Below, piece after piece: positions 35,246 to 36,042 of a stretch of 36,042 nt of DNA. The position numbers and the translations under genes are program-made. The notes under the pieces were generated by a model. It did no database searches and was not told where the DNA came from. It worked only from the letters and a program-made list of their open reading frames with translations. Where the stretch lies: the NCBI GenBank assembly GCA_005788035.1, contig SXZI01000022.1:1-36042 (forward strand), given 5' to 3'. The first letter of the stretch is position 1, and every line of letters starts with the position of its first letter. Source of the DNA: Bacteroidota bacterium. Lineage in GTDB: Bacteria > Bacteroidota > Ignavibacteria > Kapaibacteriales > UBA961.

Positions 35246-35253
35246 CAAATTTA
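35246..35253 (-). promoter_or_regulatory. Candidate promoter -7 element for icd
   Basis: The minus strand reads TAAATTTG, an exact TAnnTTTG match, 41 bases before the icd start and after the stop of the upstream OmpA-family gene. I see no clear TTTG at -33. Confidence 0.4.
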
Positions 35254-35287
35254 GAGAATTGGAGTGAATACACGTAAGGAAATATGC

Positions 35288-36042
35288 TTATTTCTTTGCA
35301 GCAGATACCGGAGTTCGGATTTCTACAAAGACCGTACGAGAATAAGCCCTTCCTTGCGGAGATTGATTCGTGAAGGGATAGGTTTTTCCACCCAATGGGA
35401 TTATTGTCACTTTATCATCCGGAAGTTGAAGAAATTGTTGAACTTCCTTGCATCTAGATTGAGACAAAGCAGTGTTATATTCTATATTACCACTTTGATC
35501 TGTATGTCCGCTGATAGTGACAAAAGAGTTGTCTTTAATGGATTCACGTATCGTTTTGGCTATTTGCTGATTAGCAGAGCTGAGGGTTGACTTGTTAAAT
35601 TCAAACAAAATGAGCGCAAACCGTTCAATGAGTGTATCATTAATTTGTAATTCTTGTTTTTTCTTCAATGTTAAGCGTTCGGTTGCAATAGATGTTGTCC
35701 ATTTATGCGTTTTTCCAAGTGTGTCTATTGCAGTAAACTTGACCGTATATGGTTTATCTTCCATGCTTTGCGAAGGTGCGATTCGCCATTTTAGCATTGT
35801 ATCGGGTATATTTCCATTGCCTGATATACTATAAATGGTATTGTTTTCATCTTCGATTTGAATGGCCCAAGCACGAATAGGTTTGCCATCTTCAATGGTT
35901 GGTTTTAAAAGAACATAAGGGGGATTCATAGTCTTGATATATGTTCTCTTTTTCAATGGAGCCATAATGGAAAAATCTTTCGATAAAATTTCAGCACGTG
36001 AGTTTTCAGATTGCCCCTCTATTGAATGAGTATTTGATGGAA
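35288..36042 (-). CDS. OmpA-family peptidoglycan-binding protein (N-terminus outside the window)
   Basis: C-terminal part of an OmpA-family protein. The frame stays open to the window edge: about 25 further codons lie upstream of the Met at 35965, with no stop, so that Met is probably internal and the gene continues beyond 36042. The visible middle region (about 110 residues) is of unknown fold and contains NPPYVLLKPTIEDG. The last 100 residues form an OmpA domain: FEFNKSTLSSANQQI, then SGHTDQSGNIEYNTALSQSRC, then GRAYSRTVFVEIRTP. The Asp of GHTD and the Arg of the SxxRC segment are the expected peptidoglycan contacts. Its C-terminus resembles the second OmpA domain of the protein at 10366-13122. 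Confidence 0.85.
   Translation of the reverse strand, partial: PSNTHSIEGQSENSRAEILSKDFSIMAPLKKRTYIKTMNPPYVLLKPTIEDGKPIRAWAIQIEDENNTIYSISGNGNIPDTMLKWRIAPSQSMEDKPYTVKFTAIDTLGKTHKWTTSIATERLTLKKKQELQINDTLIERFALILFEFNKSTLSSANQQIAKTIRESIKDNSFVTISGHTDQSGNIEYNTALSQSRCKEVQQFLQLPDDKVTIIPLGGKTYPFTNQSPQGRAYSRTVFVEIRTPVSAAKK

Noticed and set aside
35274-35296. Possible hairpin after the OmpA-family gene (GAAATA pairing with TATTTC)
   Set aside because: Only six AT-rich pairs, overlapping the stop codon, with no T run on the minus strand.
1-36042. Signs of a mobile element, CRISPR array, tRNA or rRNA gene
   Set aside because: I looked on both strands and saw no transposase, integrase, regular spaced repeats or tRNA-like cloverleaf.

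Overview
This 36 kb window looks like the chromosome of a Gram-negative bacterium of the Bacteroidota/Chlorobiota (FCB) group, by eye around 40% GC. A Chlorobiota, Ignavibacteria or Kapabacteria-type lineage is my best guess. The reasons are: LpxC is fused to FabZ; the order is uppS-bamA-ompH-ompH-lpxD-lpxC/fabZ-lpxA; DUF4159 and DUF4175 proteins are neighbours; at least seven signal peptides would be cut just before a Gln; and several gene starts are preceded by TAnnTTTG, the -7 element of Bacteroidota promoters. I see no tRNA, rRNA, CRISPR, insertion sequence or phage gene. The DNA is densely coding, with no gene-free stretch above about 120 bases.

Region 1 (1-8.6 kb, + strand) is an envelope-building operon: undecaprenyl diphosphate synthase, BamA, two tandem OmpH/Skp-like chaperones, LpxD, LpxC-FabZ, LpxA and a VanZ-like membrane protein. 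It makes the lipid carrier, the outer-membrane protein insertion machinery and lipid A. The first 52 bases hold the tail of another gene, probably a SpoIIE/PP2C-type phosphatase. Region 2 (8.6-9.65 kb, - strand) has a Tat-exported Mn-type superoxide dismutase and a small MGMT-like protein.

Region 3 (9.8-13.1 kb, +) has a biotin carboxyl carrier protein without its partner enzymes and a large exported protein with PD40 repeats and two OmpA-like domains, closed by a clear intrinsic terminator. Region 4 (13.2-22.8 kb, +) is a long tight run with overlapping starts and stops: a GlmM-type phosphohexomutase, DUF4159, a giant DUF4175 membrane/coiled-coil protein, two thioredoxin-fold exported proteins, a metallo-beta-lactamase-fold hydrolase, a Rieske protein, QueG and a PgeF/YfiH-type protein.

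Region 5 (22.9-32.2 kb, +) starts at a good promoter candidate. It encodes a 1041-residue exported TPR protein, an outer-membrane barrel that resembles a TonB-dependent receptor but has no visible plug, a SPOR-domain membrane protein, a TonB-like protein, a previously untracked 58-residue two-helix membrane protein, UDP-glucose dehydrogenase and a QxxRW-type family 2 glycosyltransferase. This is the most likely place for an undescribed envelope system. Region 6 (32.2-36 kb, - strand) has CTP synthase, NADP-type isocitrate dehydrogenase with its own terminator, and an OmpA-family protein whose N-terminus lies beyond the window.
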